NCBI GenBank assembly: GCA_037444855.1
Contig: JBBILO010000009.1
Coordinates: forward strand, 1 to 30,038
Length of the DNA stretch: 30,038 nucleotides
Source of the DNA: JBBILO01 sp037444855
GTDB taxonomy: Bacteria; Patescibacteriota; Microgenomatia; UBA1406; GWC2-37-13
Direction: 5' to 3'
Positions 21,438 through 28,388 of the stretch are shown here, one piece after another; positions within the stretch are counted from its first letter, which is position 1, and every line of letters begins with the position of its first letter. Below the pieces are notes generated by a model. That model made no database searches, had not been told where the DNA came from, and worked only from the letters and a program-made list of their open reading frames with translations. The position numbers and the translations under genes are program-made.

Positions 21438-22754
21438 TTATTTGCTATTATAAAACCACCATAAAAATTCACAGTAGGTTCGATTGCCTAAACGAGAATA
21501 GCGATATCTGTCGCTACAGCTACCATAATATCTTGTTCCTGCCCGATAAACTTGCTCTTGAGTCCAGTTTACCGGGTCAGTTGCCCCACTATCAGTTTTT
21601 AGCTTGTAGGCTGCGGCATAAATATTATCAAGAAGATTGCAAGGATTAGGATTATGAGAGGCACCAGTAAAGATATTAATAGCGTCACCATATCTTGCCC
21701 AGGCATTAGGGCAAGAGGTTAAACCGCATCCCAAACACTGAGAAGAACCTTTGTTGTCTATGCCAATGGTCATTTGCATCGGACCAGTAGCTGAACAAAC
21801 ATTTGGACCACATCTAGGCATGACATTATTTGGAGTCGAATAAAGATTAATTTCCTCTGGCGACAGGTTAAAGGTAGAGGGAGTCTCTATGGTCATGACG
21901 GCGGCTAAAATTTTTGGAGGGACTCCAACTTTTGAGCCCACTTCATTAAAAAGTTGAGTAAAGTTGCTATGATTAAAAGAAGGAGGGTTAAATAAAGAAG
22001 GTATTGGATATGAAGTTGATGGAGAAAGGAAAGATGTTAGCGATGGTGTGATTGTTTGAGAGTAATCAACATTACCCATTCCATAAAAAATGCGAAGAAT
22101 TTCGACTAAAGAAGAAAAAGGATTTAGTTCGTCACTGAGCGTAGGAGTAACTGTTACTTGTTCGTTATTTGGATAAGCCGTTTGTGGGAAAGAAGGAATT
22201 TGTGAGTCAAGTTTTTCAACATCCATATTTTTTAAATAATTCTCTCTTTCTCTTTCGACTACCTCTTCTTTGATATTTTCATTAAGAATAAAGATTTCCG
22301 GGTATTTTTTAATTAATTCATCTAATTGGTTTTCCTTTATCAATCTTTCAATTTCTAACTTTCCCTGGTTGTTTTTTGGGATGAAATAAAATTTATTAAA
22401 TAAAGGAGAGTAATCAATAGAATAATTTTCATCGTCGATTGGTATTTTTTTCAAAAATTGATTTACCTTTTTTATTTCTTCTTTTGAAAAAATTTTTGCT
22501 TTCGTAACGATTTCTTTTTGAAATTCATTTTTTTCATCTTTGTCGGTATTAATTTGAGATGGAATATTTGTTGTTGATCTTTTATTCAGAGGGAAAGTTT
22601 CTGTATTTTTATAAGAAAAGGTGGGCGAGATTGATAAGCTGGTTGACTGAAAATTTTTTTTTGTTAAATTTAAAAAGCCAATCGACCCAATAACTAGCAC
22701 AAAAAAAAGCATTAAAAACAAAATGATTTTTCTGTTATCAATGAAATGGTCCAT
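21438..22754 (-). CDS. Exported lytic-transglycosylase/lysozyme-like protein
   Basis: A 438-aa protein with an N-terminal membrane segment (about 9-29), a long disordered Ser/Thr/Asn-rich and helical region (30-255), and a C-terminal SLT/lysozyme-fold domain (about 260-438): FNEVGSKVGVPPKILAAVMTIETPS with the likely catalytic Glu, CSATGPMQMTIG as the conserved G-MQ strand, and YAAAYKL. Six or more Cys suggest disulfide bonds outside the membrane. Probably cleaves peptidoglycan. It is near a large secretion ATPase, and such enzymes often open the wall for secretion machines (inference). Promoter TTGTCA-N16-TATAAT lies 7 nt before the ATG. Confidence 0.82.
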   Translation of the reverse strand: MDHFIDNRKIILFLMLFFVLVIGSIGFLNLTKKNFQSTSLSISPTFSYKNTETFPLNKRSTTNIPSQINTDKDEKNEFQKEIVTKAKIFSKEEIKKVNQFLKKIPIDDENYSIDYSPLFNKFYFIPKNNQGKLEIERLIKENQLDELIKKYPEIFILNENIKEEVVERERENYLKNMDVEKLDSQIPSFPQTAYPNNEQVTVTPTLSDELNPFSSLVEILRIFYGMGNVDYSQTITPSLTSFLSPSTSYPIPSLFNPPSFNHSNFTQLFNEVGSKVGVPPKILAAVMTIETPSTFNLSPEEINLYSTPNNVMPRCGPNVCSATGPMQMTIGIDNKGSSQCLGCGLTSCPNAWARYGDAINIFTGASHNPNPCNLLDNIYAAAYKLKTDSGATDPVNWTQEQVYRAGTRYYGSCSDRYRYSRLGNRTYCEFLWWFYNSK

Positions 22755-22761
22755 AAAAAAG

Positions 22762-22811
22762 ATTATACGTAATTTTTAATCCTTGACAAAATTAGATTTT
22801 ATTGTTTTAAT
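22762..22811. promoter_or_regulatory. Divergent promoters with overlapping -35 boxes
   Basis: Minus strand: TTGTCA (22784-22789), spacer 16, TATAAT (22762-22767), 7 nt to the ATG at 22754. Plus strand: TTGACA (22783-22788), spacer 17, TTTAAT (22806-22811), 6 nt to the ATG at 22818. The two -35 boxes occupy the same bases on opposite strands, so the promoters should compete. Confidence 0.75.
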
Positions 22812-22817
22812 TATAAA

Positions 22818-23135
22818 ATGGCGGACAATAAAAAAACAAAATTTGGTTTAGGTTTGATTATTGGTTCAATTGTTGGTGCTGTAACCGCTTTATTTATCAC
22901 TCCAAAAACTGGTAAAGAGATGAGAGAAATCGCTAAGAAATGGTTAATAGAAGAAGTAGAAAAGCTGAAAAAAGAAGTTGGTAAATTTGATAAAAAAAAA
23001 TTCCAAAAAACAGTCGAAAGGGTAATCGAGCGGGTAAAAAAAGAGTTTAGAAAAGAAGGCAAAGAAATTCAAAAGCTAAAAAAACAACTTCTTTCTTATT
23101 GGGAGAGAGTAAAAAAAGAGAATAAAAAAAGTTAA
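22818..23135 (+). CDS. YtxH-domain protein
   Basis: A 105-aa protein with an N-terminal Gly-rich membrane segment (FGLGLIIGSIVGAVTALFITP, about 9-29), the SPKTGKEMR-like sequence KTGKEMREIAKK typical of YtxH, and a long basic amphipathic helix. YtxH proteins are small membrane proteins linked to stress in Firmicutes; function here unknown. The leaderless promoter supports the start. Its stop is tail-to-tail with the convergent ATPase gene: both use the same TTAA (23132-23135), leaving no terminator space. Confidence 0.88.
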   Translation: MADNKKTKFGLGLIIGSIVGAVTALFITPKTGKEMREIAKKWLIEEVEKLKKEVGKFDKKKFQKTVERVIERVKKEFRKEGKEIQKLKKQLLSYWERVKKENKKS

Positions 23136-25333
23136 TTTTCACTAATTGTTCTTCCGTATTTCTCCTTGGATAGTTTTATTATCTTTTCCCGATTTTCATT
23201 TTTCACAGATGGAAGAGGTAAGGTTTTAGCAGGAAAAGGTTGAGAGGTCATACCATCGATGGAGAGCTTGATAATGATTTCATATCGGCCTAAAGACACT
23301 AAGTCATTTTCTTTATAAATTTCACCAAATTCTTTACTTAAAATGTAAGCGTCACGACTGCCAACGACAAAAGAAATTAGTGTTCCAACATTGCCAAAAA
23401 TTGCCTTTTGAATCGGTTCATCAAGCTGATCAATATATTGATTAGCTAAGGCTAAAGAAAGACGGTATTTTCTCGCTTCAGATAAAATTTTGATAAAGGA
23501 TGAAGTGGCAAAATTTTGAAACTCATCAACAAAAAGGAAAAAATCTTTTCTTTCTTCTTCTTTGATGAACGAGCGGTTCATTGCTGCTAGCTGAATTTGA
23601 GTGATGATCATTGCACCTAAAAGAGCAGTGTTATCTTCTCCCAATTTGCCTTGAGATAAGTTTAGAATTAAGATTTTCCCATCATTCATAATTTTTTCCA
23701 AATCAATCGTTGATTTTGTTTTTCCGATAATGTTTCTAATCATTTTTGAGGTAACGAATTGACCAACTTTATTTTGAATAGGTGAGATGGCTTCGGCACG
23801 GAGACGATCGGGCATCTGGGCAAACTCTTTGTTCCAAAAATTTTTCAAAACCGGGTCTTTTAATTGAGCGACAACTTTTTTTCGATACTCATTATTGTTT
23901 AAAAGAGTTAAGACATCGACAAGAGTAGCATTTGGACTTTCAAGAAGCGTTAAAATAACATTTCTTAAAATATACTCTAACCGCGGTCCCCAAGAGTCGC
24001 GGTAAAGTTTATAAAAGATTGAGACGATACCTGAAGAAACTAAATCTTTTTGTTGTTTGTTTTTTACTTCTAAAACATTTAAAGAGAATGGGCGTTCGGT
24101 GTCGAAAGGTTCAAGATAAACGACATCGTTGATTCTTCTTTTTGGGATATAGTCAAGAAGAATTTCTGATAGATCGCCATGAGGATCAATCACCCCAACA
24201 CCTCGCCCTTTTCTTATATCATCAATCGCCATATTAGCAATAAGAGTTGATTTACCAACACCGGTTTTTCCGACGATATAAACGTGTTTTCTTCGATCTT
24301 CGGTTTTTATCCCAAAAATTTGTTCTTTGTTTTTAAACTCTGTTTTGGCGAAAAAATTGATGTTTTTTTTTGAGAAAGTGTCGCTTTCAAGAACATTTCC
24401 TTTTTCTTCGCTTGAAACGGCAATCGGCAAATTTTCAGGTGGTTCGCCAAGAAGAGTTTTACCCCAAGCAATATTTTTTATTCCTGAAAGAAGATAGCCT
24501 GGGGGATGCCAAATGGTTGCCAGCTCCTGAGCATTGAGAATAAAATAGGGATTTTCTAAATAAGCGATTTTTCTTTTGATGATTTTATTCAAAAGCCAAT
24601 TTTTGAAAATTAAAGGTTTTTTAAAAATTAACTGATTGCCTTCCCCAAGAGAAAAAGAACCAAAGGTACCAGCAAGATTTTCAAGAAAAGGGAAAGGATT
24701 AATTTCTTGATTTTTCGAACCAACTAAAAGACGGATTGCCACTTTTCCGCCTTGGAAAGAGGCTTTTTTCATTATAAGGATTTTTTGTGGATTTTGGCTA
24801 TAACGGCCGCTCATAGTATCATAAACTTGTTTGTGAGCATTGCTAATCGCCTGATCAGCCCAAGCGAAAGTTGGCGGAGTAATTAGAATTTGTATCATCA
24901 TTGATAAGTCTACTGGCTGTTTGGAAAGGAAACCGATTAAAGAAGAAAGAGGATCAACCTCTTTAAAATCTAAATAAGTTTTAATTGGCAGGTAAAAATA
25001 AGAATTAAGTCTCATTTCACCTAAAGCGATTTTTTTGGAACGAAGAATTAAAGTAAGAGGGTCCGTTGTTTTTTTCACTTGGGCGGTAGGATAGGCTGAA
25101 GAAACAAGACTGGAGACAAAAGTCTCTTGTTGATGGGGAACAGTAATATAAAAATAGATTGTTTGAGAAACTAAATAAATCTCAAAACTATAGGTTTGCG
25201 GCTTTAAAAAAATTCTCTTCCACCAAGGGAGATAAGGATAGGGGAGAAGTGAGGCAAAAATTTGAGTGGCTGATTCAATTGGTGTTTCGTCGTCTTTAGG
25301 ATTGCGGATTTGCAAATGAGAAAATTGGCTCAT
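23132..25333 (-). CDS. DUF87/HerA-VirD4-type secretion or conjugation ATPase
   Basis: A 733-aa P-loop ATPase. The N-terminal 330 residues are a divergent domain with a hydrophobic stretch (TYSFEIYLVSQTIYFYITV). The ATPase follows: Walker A GKTGVGKS (355-362), VGVIDPHGD (Walker-B-like strand of the HerA/VirB4 group), DFFLFVDEFQNFAT (Walker B, about 600) and LSLALANQYIDQL (sensor-like). It belongs to the TraG/VirD4/VirB4-related group with a TraM-recognition-like end, proteins that pump DNA or protein across membranes; type IV pilus or secretion roles are equally possible. No other secretion genes are in the window. It is common as a single gene in candidate-phyla genomes (from memory). Confidence 0.88.
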   Translation of the reverse strand: MSQFSHLQIRNPKDDETPIESATQIFASLLPYPYLPWWKRIFLKPQTYSFEIYLVSQTIYFYITVPHQQETFVSSLVSSAYPTAQVKKTTDPLTLILRSKKIALGEMRLNSYFYLPIKTYLDFKEVDPLSSLIGFLSKQPVDLSMMIQILITPPTFAWADQAISNAHKQVYDTMSGRYSQNPQKILIMKKASFQGGKVAIRLLVGSKNQEINPFPFLENLAGTFGSFSLGEGNQLIFKKPLIFKNWLLNKIIKRKIAYLENPYFILNAQELATIWHPPGYLLSGIKNIAWGKTLLGEPPENLPIAVSSEEKGNVLESDTFSKKNINFFAKTEFKNKEQIFGIKTEDRRKHVYIVGKTGVGKSTLIANMAIDDIRKGRGVGVIDPHGDLSEILLDYIPKRRINDVVYLEPFDTERPFSLNVLEVKNKQQKDLVSSGIVSIFYKLYRDSWGPRLEYILRNVILTLLESPNATLVDVLTLLNNNEYRKKVVAQLKDPVLKNFWNKEFAQMPDRLRAEAISPIQNKVGQFVTSKMIRNIIGKTKSTIDLEKIMNDGKILILNLSQGKLGEDNTALLGAMIITQIQLAAMNRSFIKEEERKDFFLFVDEFQNFATSSFIKILSEARKYRLSLALANQYIDQLDEPIQKAIFGNVGTLISFVVGSRDAYILSKEFGEIYKENDLVSLGRYEIIIKLSIDGMTSQPFPAKTLPLPSVKNENREKIIKLSKEKYGRTISEN

Positions 25334-25341
25334 TTACTTAT

Positions 25342-25369
25342 TTTATAACTTTTATCTTTTAATTTACAA
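25342..25369 (-). promoter_or_regulatory. Promoter of the ATPase gene
   Basis: Minus strand: TTGTAA (25364-25369), spacer 16, TATAAA (25342-25347), then 8 nt to the ATG at 25333; leaderless or nearly so. Confidence 0.55.
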
Positions 25370-25382
25370 TATCGCTAAAAAA

Positions 25383-25996
25383 TTAGCCAACTTTTGCAAA
25401 CCTCGCAGGTTTGCAAGATGGCCTCTTAAATTGATTTCTAAGAAAAGCATACCGTTTTTGTATTAACCGGGCTAAACAAACTAATTCTCCCAAACTGATT
25501 TGATTATTTTGCCATCTTTTAATTTCTTTTTCAAAATAACCGACTAATTCTTGTTGACTGATTTTTTTATCTCTTTTAACGTATTTTGAATTTCGTTATC
25601 TCTTACCAAAAACTGTTTTGGTAGACAAGATTGATAGTAATTTGTCAATTCAATCCGCCATTCTTTTTCGAGAGCTTGACTGGGATATTCTATTTCATCT
25701 AAATCAAAAAGCAGATGAAAAAGTTTTCAATCTTCCGTTTGTAAATCAAAACCCGGTCCAATTCCAGCATAAAGCACATTGGCGATATAAAGGAATTGAT
25801 CAAAATTAATTTCTTGACGAAGATAATCGAAGATAGCAAGGAGAAAAAGATTTTTTATTCCCGCGATTGAAATCGATGATCGAAGGTATGGTTTAGGATT
25901 TGAATATATCCATGAATGAGCTTTTAAGTAAGTATTATTTTGTTTAGGGTTTTTGAATAAGAATTTTTTTTGACTTTTTAATAATTTGATCTTCAT
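25383..25996 (-). pseudogene. Broken unknown gene, paralogue of the 131-aa gene
   Basis: Reading from the ATG at 25996 through two lesions gives about 204 codons: IKNLFLLAIFDYLRQEINFDQF...GPGFDLQTED, in-frame TGA (25727-25729), KLFHLLFDLDEIEYPSQALEKEW...LKEIKK, frameshift in an A7 run (plus-strand T7, 25562-25568), ISQQELVGYFEKEIKRWQ and so on. The final codons and stop come from the hairpin repeat at 25386-25422, so the natural end was probably replaced. IKNLFLLAIFDYLRQEIN closely matches IKKIFLLAIKDFLEKKIN of the gene at 26055. Function unknown. Confidence 0.7.
25386..25422. repeat. CGC-loop hairpin, copy 1
   Basis: Outer stem GCCA/TGGC, inner perfect 10-bp stem TTGCAAACCT/AGGTTTGCAA, loop CGC. 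It provides the stop codon of the broken gene that overlaps it. Same family as 26500-26546 and 28281-28321. Confidence 0.8.
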
Positions 25997-26054
25997 TGGA
26001 TTTTTTTATTAATGAGATATTTTCAATTAGAAATTTGTTTTTCTCGTAGTATTC

Positions 26055-26450
26055 CTAGATAGCTTTTAGATTGTCACTCTGTGTGAGGTTAGCATTTCCT
26101 TTCTTTTTTTGATGCCGGTTTTCAAAGACTAATTCCTCACCGGCGTTAAGTATATCAGGAAGTTTGTAATCGTATTTCGATAATGCAGCCCAATCCCATA
26201 TAGGGTTATTGTGTAATAAGGCTCCGCAAACAGTCCCAAAATCATCAATGTTAATTTTTTTCTCTAAAAAGTCTTTAATTGCCAAAAGGAAGATTTTTTT
26301 GATTAAAAGGAGATCAAATTTTTTCCAAAAACTTTCTTCATCAACATTTGGTTGGGATAAATATTTTTTAATAATATGATCAACTGGTTGGGTATGATAT
26401 TCCTCATCGTCATAATAAATGGATAATCCAGTAGTATATTGTTTTTTCAT
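26055..26450 (-). CDS. Unknown protein of a small paralogous family
   Basis: A 131-aa soluble protein. The core SFWKKFDLLLIKKIFLLAIKDFLEKKINIDDFGTVCGALL (split here as SFWKKFDLLLIKKIF and LLAIKDFLEKKINIDDF) is a helical segment shared with the broken neighbour at 25383-25996. It is followed by a Trp/Tyr-rich part (IWDWAALSKYDYKLPDIL) and a charged tail. No known family recognised. A fair promoter TAGACA-N17-TATAAA lies 11 nt before the ATG. The duplication next door and the nearby small genes suggest an accessory island. Confidence 0.65.
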   Translation of the reverse strand: MKKQYTTGLSIYYDDEEYHTQPVDHIIKKYLSQPNVDEESFWKKFDLLLIKKIFLLAIKDFLEKKINIDDFGTVCGALLHNNPIWDWAALSKYDYKLPDILNAGEELVFENRHQKKKGNANLTQSDNLKAI

Positions 26451-26499
26451 TGATGAGCCTTTTTATATTTTAACCTAATTTTTTTGTCTAAAAGAATTG

Positions 26500-26546
26500 A
26501 AAAAGCCAACTTTTGCAAACCTCGCAGGTTTGTAAAACGGCTTTTT
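26500..26546. repeat. CGC-loop hairpin, copy 2; bidirectional terminator
   Basis: Outer stem AAAAAGCC/GGCTTTTT (8 bp), inner stem TTTTGCAAACCT/AGGTTTGTAAAA, loop CGC. T-runs on both strands make it a natural bidirectional terminator; it overlaps the stop codon of the 146-aa gene by 2 nt. Confidence 0.8.
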
Positions 26547-26985
26547 AATTTTTATTTTTTTGATTATTGGTGTCAAGGCAATGCCAAAAAGTATTATTGG
26601 ATAAAAACTCCTTTTTAAAACTTCTGGAAAAGTCCTTCCAAGATTTCAATTTTTCATAGGCTTGATCAATAGGCAATAATTCTGCATTTTCAAAAAAAGA
26701 TGAATAAGGTTGGTAGTCATCGATTAATCTCACAGAGGTAGTTTTAATTTTATATTTTATTTTTTCTTTTTGAACAGTTATAGAATGAAAGGATTCAAAA
26801 AATCGATTAGGATAACAATTCTCTTTAATAATCCCTGTTATTTGGGAAAATTTTTTAATCGCTTCATCTAAGTTTTGGTATTGAAAAGAAAAAGTTCTAT
26901 AACCACTTTTATTCTTAAAAAGATAAATAAAGGGTTTTTTATTAATACATTTATAGACAAAAACAATCAGCCAATGGTTTTCCAT
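26545..26985 (-). CDS. Unknown small protein (146 aa)
   Basis: A soluble, basic and aromatic-rich protein starting MENHWLIVFVYKCINKKPFIYLF. The first 60 residues suggest a beta-rich fold with FKNKSGYRTFSFQYQNLDEAIKKF, followed by a helical C-terminal region (AYEKLKSWKDFSRSFKKEF). I recognise no family. The gene ends inside a hairpin repeat, so its C-terminus (TNNQKNKN) may be altered. Neighbours are other small unknown genes on the same strand. Confidence 0.6.
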   Translation of the reverse strand: MENHWLIVFVYKCINKKPFIYLFKNKSGYRTFSFQYQNLDEAIKKFSQITGIIKENCYPNRFFESFHSITVQKEKIKYKIKTTSVRLIDDYQPYSSFFENAELLPIDQAYEKLKSWKDFSRSFKKEFLSNNTFWHCLDTNNQKNKN

Positions 26986-27030
26986 TGATATTAATTTGGA
27001 TTGTTATTTATTTTTCTTTTTCTCTTTTCT

Positions 27031-27276
27031 TCATTCTAAGATCCGATGGTATTCACGATAAAAATCCTCCCTTGACGCCTCGTCGACGACATTTTCGTAT
27101 TCTTCTCGAGGAACATCTCGAGAAAGAAAAAATATTCTCAGGCGATCAACTAATTTTTTTAATTCATCATCGGTGAGCTGACTCACAAGATAATCTAAAT
27201 GCTCCATCTCATAAGGACCAGCATTACCACAAAAAGCATCAACAGGGTGATATTTTGAGTGATCGTTGTTGGTCAT
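27031..27276 (-). CDS. Unknown small acidic protein (81 aa)
   Basis: Starts MTNNDHSKYHPVDAFCGNAG; the rest is helical and acidic (LDYLVSQLTDDELKKLVDRLR, then REEYENVVDEASREDFYREY). No signal or membrane segment. Codon use is richer in G+C than the neighbours, which hints at a different origin. A promoter-like TCGATA-N17-TAAAAT ends 6 nt before the ATG, the same leaderless spacing seen elsewhere in the window. Function unknown. Confidence 0.65.
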   Translation of the reverse strand: MTNNDHSKYHPVDAFCGNAGPYEMEHLDYLVSQLTDDELKKLVDRLRIFFLSRDVPREEYENVVDEASREDFYREYHRILE

Positions 27277-27320
27277 ATTTCTATTTTAAATTATGATGAT
27301 TTAATTATCGAAAGAATAAA

Positions 27321-27389
27321 AAAGAGAGGCGAAACAAAAGTTTCTACCGCTGCGTCATGCGGATACCAAAAGGATTGGGACCTCTCTTT
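27321..27389 (-). terminator. Branched RNA structure between two small genes
   Basis: A 9-bp closing stem AAAGAGAGG/CCTCTCTTT encloses three small hairpins: GAAAC-AAAA-GTTTC, CCGC-TGCGTCAT-GCGG and CC-AAAA-GG (plus-strand reading). On the minus strand it is followed by six T, so it could end the 75-aa gene's transcript. A multi-way junction is unusual for a simple terminator. Confidence 0.55.
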
Positions 27390-27425
27390 TAAAGAGAAGA
27401 CGCTATTCAGTTGTAGTAGGTTCAC

Positions 27426-27653
27426 TTATTCATATAAGTGAACTTTGTCGATCGGATAGATTCTACCATCTGGGAACTTCTTAAATATAACGGCATCGGT
27501 GTGACCATCGTGAGGATGATCGTATCTCCAGATGGTAGCTTCTTCTCCAATCTCAATATCCTCTAACAGCCGAAATTCAGCTGAACCAGGACCTAGTGGA
27601 GTTCCGATCGGGTTTGGAAATTCGGGAAAACCGGGGAAACGTGGTTCAAACAA
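27426..27653 (-). CDS. Unknown small protein with TTG start and clear RBS
   Basis: A 75-aa protein, start TTG at 27653 preceded by GAGGAAAAGGAG about 7-18 nt upstream, the only strong Shine-Dalgarno-type site I see in the window; an in-frame TGA just upstream rules out a longer form. The N-terminus is Pro/Phe/Gly-rich (PRFPGFPEFPNPIGTPLGPG) and the C-terminal half looks like a small beta barrel (IGEEATIWRYDHPHDGHTDAVI split by Asp/His-rich turns). G+C is higher than in neighbouring genes. A perfect 10-bp hairpin (GTTCACTTAT-TCAT-ATAAGTGAAC, 27420-27443) covers its stop codon. Function unknown; likely acquired. Confidence 0.6.
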   Translation of the reverse strand: MFEPRFPGFPEFPNPIGTPLGPGSAEFRLLEDIEIGEEATIWRYDHPHDGHTDAVIFKKFPDGRIYPIDKVHLYE

Positions 27654-27659
27654 CTTACC

Positions 27660-28085
27660 CGCTCCTTTTCCTCACAGACTTGTTAGGCCAGCTGACTGAT
27701 TAGAGCCGCAACCCTAATCAGTTTCCCGACGATCGGGCAGCGATGCTTGAAGCCTTAGCTAGGCTTTTTGAAGAAGAGAGTTTTTTGGTTTTTGGAGTCC
27801 TTCTTTCCTTATCGGCTCCTTTATCAATCCCTTGTAGGATTATGGGTTAACTGTCCCTGCTTTTTGGACAGAACCGATTGGGGGTGGATCACAGAGTAAG
27901 GAAAAGCCAAGACTTCCTTAAACCGCAAACAATTCCTCTCATCAAACCAAGCGGCGCTTCAAGGATCTTTAAGCGATTTATAGTTCATACCACCAAGCAA
28001 ATTAGGTGGAGAACTACCTAAGTTAGAAACTACAACTGAGAAAAAAAAGACTTTAGCCTGCTAACCGCTAAAGCTTTTTGTTAAG
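27660..28085. ncRNA. Hairpin-rich non-coding stretch, possible structured RNA
   Basis: About 425 nt without a credible reading frame but with many perfect short stems: ACTGATTAG/CTAATCAGT (9 bp, near 27695-27722), CCCGA-CGA-TCGGG, AAGCCT/AGGCTT, AATCC/GGATT, CTGTCC/GGACAG, AAGGAA/TTCCTT, and TAGTTC..CCACC/GGTGG..GAACTA. It ends with a terminator-like CTTTAGC-N9-GCTAAAG flanked by T5 (plus) and T8 (minus). Local G+C is above the flanks. It does not match tRNA or rRNA, and I could not fit tmRNA or RNase P RNA by eye, although minus-strand AAGGAAGTCTTGGCT faintly recalls the first conserved RNase P block. Strand undecided. Confidence 0.45.
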
Positions 28086-28210
28086 GTGCTAAAAAGTGAA
28101 AAAATAATAATTAATAAAAACCTTTCTTTTTTTGTAAAAATTTTACTTCTTCTTCTTGTCAAGAGGCGATTAAATTAGATTATTAGTCAATTTTTAATAT
28201 ACTTTATTAA

Positions 28211-28290
28211 GTGGAAAAAAGATTGCTTTACATAAAAAAACTACTTCCCAATGGTTTGAATGTTTTTTTTATTCCGATTGAAACCAGTGT
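28211..28290 (+). pseudogene. Relic of an M16 peptidase N-terminus
   Basis: GTG at 28211 starts VEKRLLYIKKLLPNGLNVFFIPIETSV (given here in two parts: EKRLLYIKK, LLPNGLNVFFIPIETS), which resembles the beginning of M16 metallopeptidases (LPNGLxVxxxPxxxTxSV). A -10-like TATACT lies 7 nt before the GTG. The frame then enters the CGC-loop hairpin and ends; the zinc motif HxxEH and the rest are gone. 28091-28210 shows no other feature. Short length limits confidence. Confidence 0.45.
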
Positions 28291-28321
28291 TTGCAGACCT
28301 CGCAGGTCTGCAAAAGGGTTT
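28281..28321. repeat. CGC-loop hairpin, copy 3
   Basis: Outer stem AAACC/GGTTT, inner stem TTTGCAGACCT/AGGTCTGCAAA, loop CGC. The inner stem has a compensatory change relative to copies 1 and 2 (A-T replaced by G-C on both arms), which shows that the fold, not the sequence, is kept. It sits at the break point of the M16 relic. Confidence 0.8.
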
Positions 28322-28388
28322 AAAATGGAGATTTTGGGTTGATAAAATAATCTAAATAAAATTAAGAAGTTTTTTTAATAAATAAAAA

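Noticed and set aside
8367..25729. UGA reassigned to Trp or Gly in this genome
   Set aside because: Several genes end in TGA (for example the ATGA overlap at 1149-1152 and the stops at 5563, 12557 and 21280). The only tRNA-Trp here has anticodon CCA. The in-frame TGA codons occur only in genes that also carry frameshifts.
27726..27738. CCGACGATCGGG as a further PaaX-type operator
   Set aside because: Its symmetry is that of a CCCGA-CGA-TCGGG hairpin in the non-coding stretch, with different flanks from the ACGATCGT sites.
27660..27930. RNase P RNA on the minus strand
   Set aside because: Only a weak resemblance to the first conserved block (AAGGAAGTC). The paired 3' block is not in the right place, since over 100 nt of further hairpins follow.
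27885..28010. tmRNA on the plus strand, from AAACCGCAAACAAT followed by a short frame to TAA
   Set aside because: The encoded peptide ends in charged residues rather than a hydrophobic tag. No tRNA-like 5' end with TTCGAC and no GTTCGA T-loop with a matching acceptor was found in either order.
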